Positions 31,948-32,906 of a stretch of 32,906 nt of DNA are shown here, piece after piece. The stretch is from Terriglobia bacterium (GTDB lineage Bacteria; Acidobacteriota; Terriglobia; Bryobacterales; Bryobacteraceae). The stretch is taken from NCBI GenBank assembly GCA_016650235.1, contig JAENWC010000259.1:1-32906 (forward strand), given 5' to 3'. The translations under genes and the position numbers were made by a program. The stretch's first letter is position 1, and each line of letters starts with the position of its first letter. The notes beneath the pieces were generated by a model. The model was not told where the DNA came from. It did no database searches and saw only the letters and a program-made list of their open reading frames with translations.

Positions 31948-32823
31948 TTATTTGATGGCCTCCGGCTGGGTGATTTGCGCCTCGATGGGTGAGGAAAAGT
32001 CCTCTTTGGAGCGTTTGGTGGCCTCGATGAGGGTGTTGATAGCGAGTGCAGTCCAGGATTTGTTAGTTCGTTTTGCAAGCGCCACGATTTCAGTAGCTTT
32101 GACAGTGGCCGGGAGCGAACCTTTGCCCAATGGTTCGGGCAAAAGGGACTGTACGATGCGGTTGGTTTGCAGGGTACGGAGCTCGCGGAGTGATTTATGG
32201 AAGGAGCTTTGGTAGCGGGAGTGGTAGCGTTCGAGGCGATCGAACTCTTTTTCGCAATCGGGGTCAAAGAGCGGGTCACGGCCCGAGTCCGCCATTCCCA
32301 CTTGCTGGAGTTCGACGCGATGGAGTGTCCAGGCATCGCGAAGGAACTGCTGGAAGAGGGTCTGTTCGAGAGTGCCTTCGGGGCGGACCTCGGCGACGAG
32401 GTCGGACTGAAGTTTGAGGAAGTCGTCTTCCTGGCCTGCCATGACGATGATTTTTTTCGACGAGAATCCATGTTTGAGCGCGTTCATGGAGGAACCAATT
32501 TTGACAGGGTAAAACGGAGCCTGCTGCGCGTCCCTTTGGTCATCTTTTTTGACAGCGCAAAACGGAGCCTGCTGCGCGGCCCTTTGGTCATCTTTGGGAG
32601 CGCAAAACGGAGCCTGCTGCGCGGCCCTTTGGTCATCTTTGGGAGCGCAAAACGGAGCCTGCTTCGCGGCCCTTTGGTCATCTTTGGGAGCGCAAAACGG
32701 AGCCTGCTGCGCGTCCCTTTGGTCATCTTTGGGCGCGCAAAACGGAGCCTGCTGCGCGGCCCTTTGCGCTGGTTCGTTGTCTTCCGGGGTAAGAGGCCCG
32801 GTGAAATTTGTTAGTGCGGACAT
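31948..32823 (-). CDS. NALKHG-type hypothetical protein with a tandem-repeat N-terminus
   Basis: From ATG 32823, with AAAGGAAA upstream, the protein has 291 residues. Residues about 19-110 are six near-identical 15-16 residue repeats of the form QRAAQQAPFCAPKDD, encoded by a 45-bp tandem array. The rest begins SSMNALKHGFSSKK and looks helical (LVAEVRPEGTLEQTLFQQFLRDAWTLHRVE, then YHSRYQSSFHKSLRELRTLQ). From memory, proteins with N-A-L-(K/R)-H-G and this helical part are a multi-copy unknown family in soil Acidobacteria and Planctomycetes; function is not known. In those the region before NALKHG is usually non-repetitive, so the array looks like an expansion. An in-frame ATG at 32862 lacks a ribosome-binding site. 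Confidence 0.7.
   Translation of the reverse strand: MSALTNFTGPLTPEDNEPAQRAAQQAPFCAPKDDQRDAQQAPFCAPKDDQRAAKQAPFCAPKDDQRAAQQAPFCAPKDDQRAAQQAPFCAVKKDDQRDAQQAPFYPVKIGSSMNALKHGFSSKKIIVMAGQEDDFLKLQSDLVAEVRPEGTLEQTLFQQFLRDAWTLHRVELQQVGMADSGRDPLFDPDCEKEFDRLERYHSRYQSSFHKSLRELRTLQTNRIVQSLLPEPLGKGSLPATVKATEIVALAKRTNKSWTALAINTLIEATKRSKEDFSSPIEAQITQPEAIK
32511..32769 (+). repeat. Tandem array of six 45-48 bp units inside the NALKHG-type gene
   Basis: Units start with AAAACGGAGCCTGCT at 32511, 32559, 32604, 32649, 32694 and 32739. Spacing is 48 bp once, then 45 bp four times, all multiples of three. The first 27-31 bases match the 35-bp dispersed element. The remainder (GGTCATCTTTGGGAGCGC) links units. 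It is not CRISPR: there are no unique spacers and it is in coding frame. Confidence 0.95.
32735..32769 (+). repeat. 35-bp dispersed element, complete copy at the end of the array
   Basis: Only the unit nearest the gene start carries both ends, GCGCAAA and TTTGCGC, a 7-bp perfect inverted repeat. It serves as the reference for the copies at 5297, 10229 and 29460. The gene on the other strand reads it as AQRAAQQAPFCA. Confidence 0.85.
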
Positions 32824-32906
32824 TGCGTTATTTCCTTTTCTATTCAAAGTGGGGCGATCCATGCGCCCCGGTTTGAAGGTAGCAGCGCGGGAGTGGAAAA
32901 GCGCAA

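Noticed and set aside
32511-32769. CRISPR-like array
   Set aside because: The units are almost identical over their full length, with no variable spacers, and the array is an open reading frame with three-base phasing.

Overview
The window looks like a chromosomal segment of a GC-rich, aerobic soil bacterium, most likely an Acidobacteriota of the Solibacter/Bryobacter type. That assignment is inferred from gene content: a complete alternative complex III plus caa3 oxidase operon, a bacterial DPP-IV-like peptidase, a UPF0182 protein and a protein with the NALKHG motif. No rRNA or species marker is present.

Layout. (1) 1-2500 is the end of an integrative/conjugative-type element. It holds VirB4-, VirB3- and VirB2-like genes on the minus strand, a small unknown gene, and a defective tyrosine recombinase next to the 3' end of a tRNA-Leu(GAG). 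(2) 2500-8626 is housekeeping DNA: tRNA-Leu, secG, a minus-strand operon hom > exported methyltransferase-like gene > S9 peptidase > HAD hydrolase, and a divergent small secreted protein. (3) 8725-11537 is the pyrimidine operon pyrR-pyrB-pyrC. (4) 11948-16010 is a compact three-gene island with overlapping ends: a winged-HTH protein, a 1043-residue Type IIG-like N6 DNA methyltransferase and a separate PD-(D/E)XK-like nuclease. It is flanked by gene-free DNA and looks like a restriction/defence cassette. (5) 16570-19686 holds a UPF0182 membrane protein, a HicB antitoxin and a shortened HicA toxin. (6) 19644-31777 is one minus-strand operon of twelve genes, actA-B-C-D-E-F, a small membrane protein, sco, ctaC-D-E-F. 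Together they encode a menaquinol-oxidising alternative complex III, a caa3-type (A2) oxygen reductase and its copper chaperone. (7) 31948-32823 encodes a NALKHG-type hypothetical protein whose N-terminal part is a tandem repeat.

The most unusual signal is a dispersed 35-bp element with inverted-repeat ends (GCGCAAA ... TTTGCGC). Four clear copies of exactly 35 bp each lie inside coding sequences: the S9 peptidase, pyrC, actB and the right-end protein. They are read in different frames or strands and seem to add short peptides without breaking the genes. In the right-end gene the same sequence is expanded into a tandem array of six 45-48 bp units. This resembles protein-invading palindromic elements such as those of Rickettsia, but I do not recognise this family. 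All statements come from reading the sequence; no database search was run.
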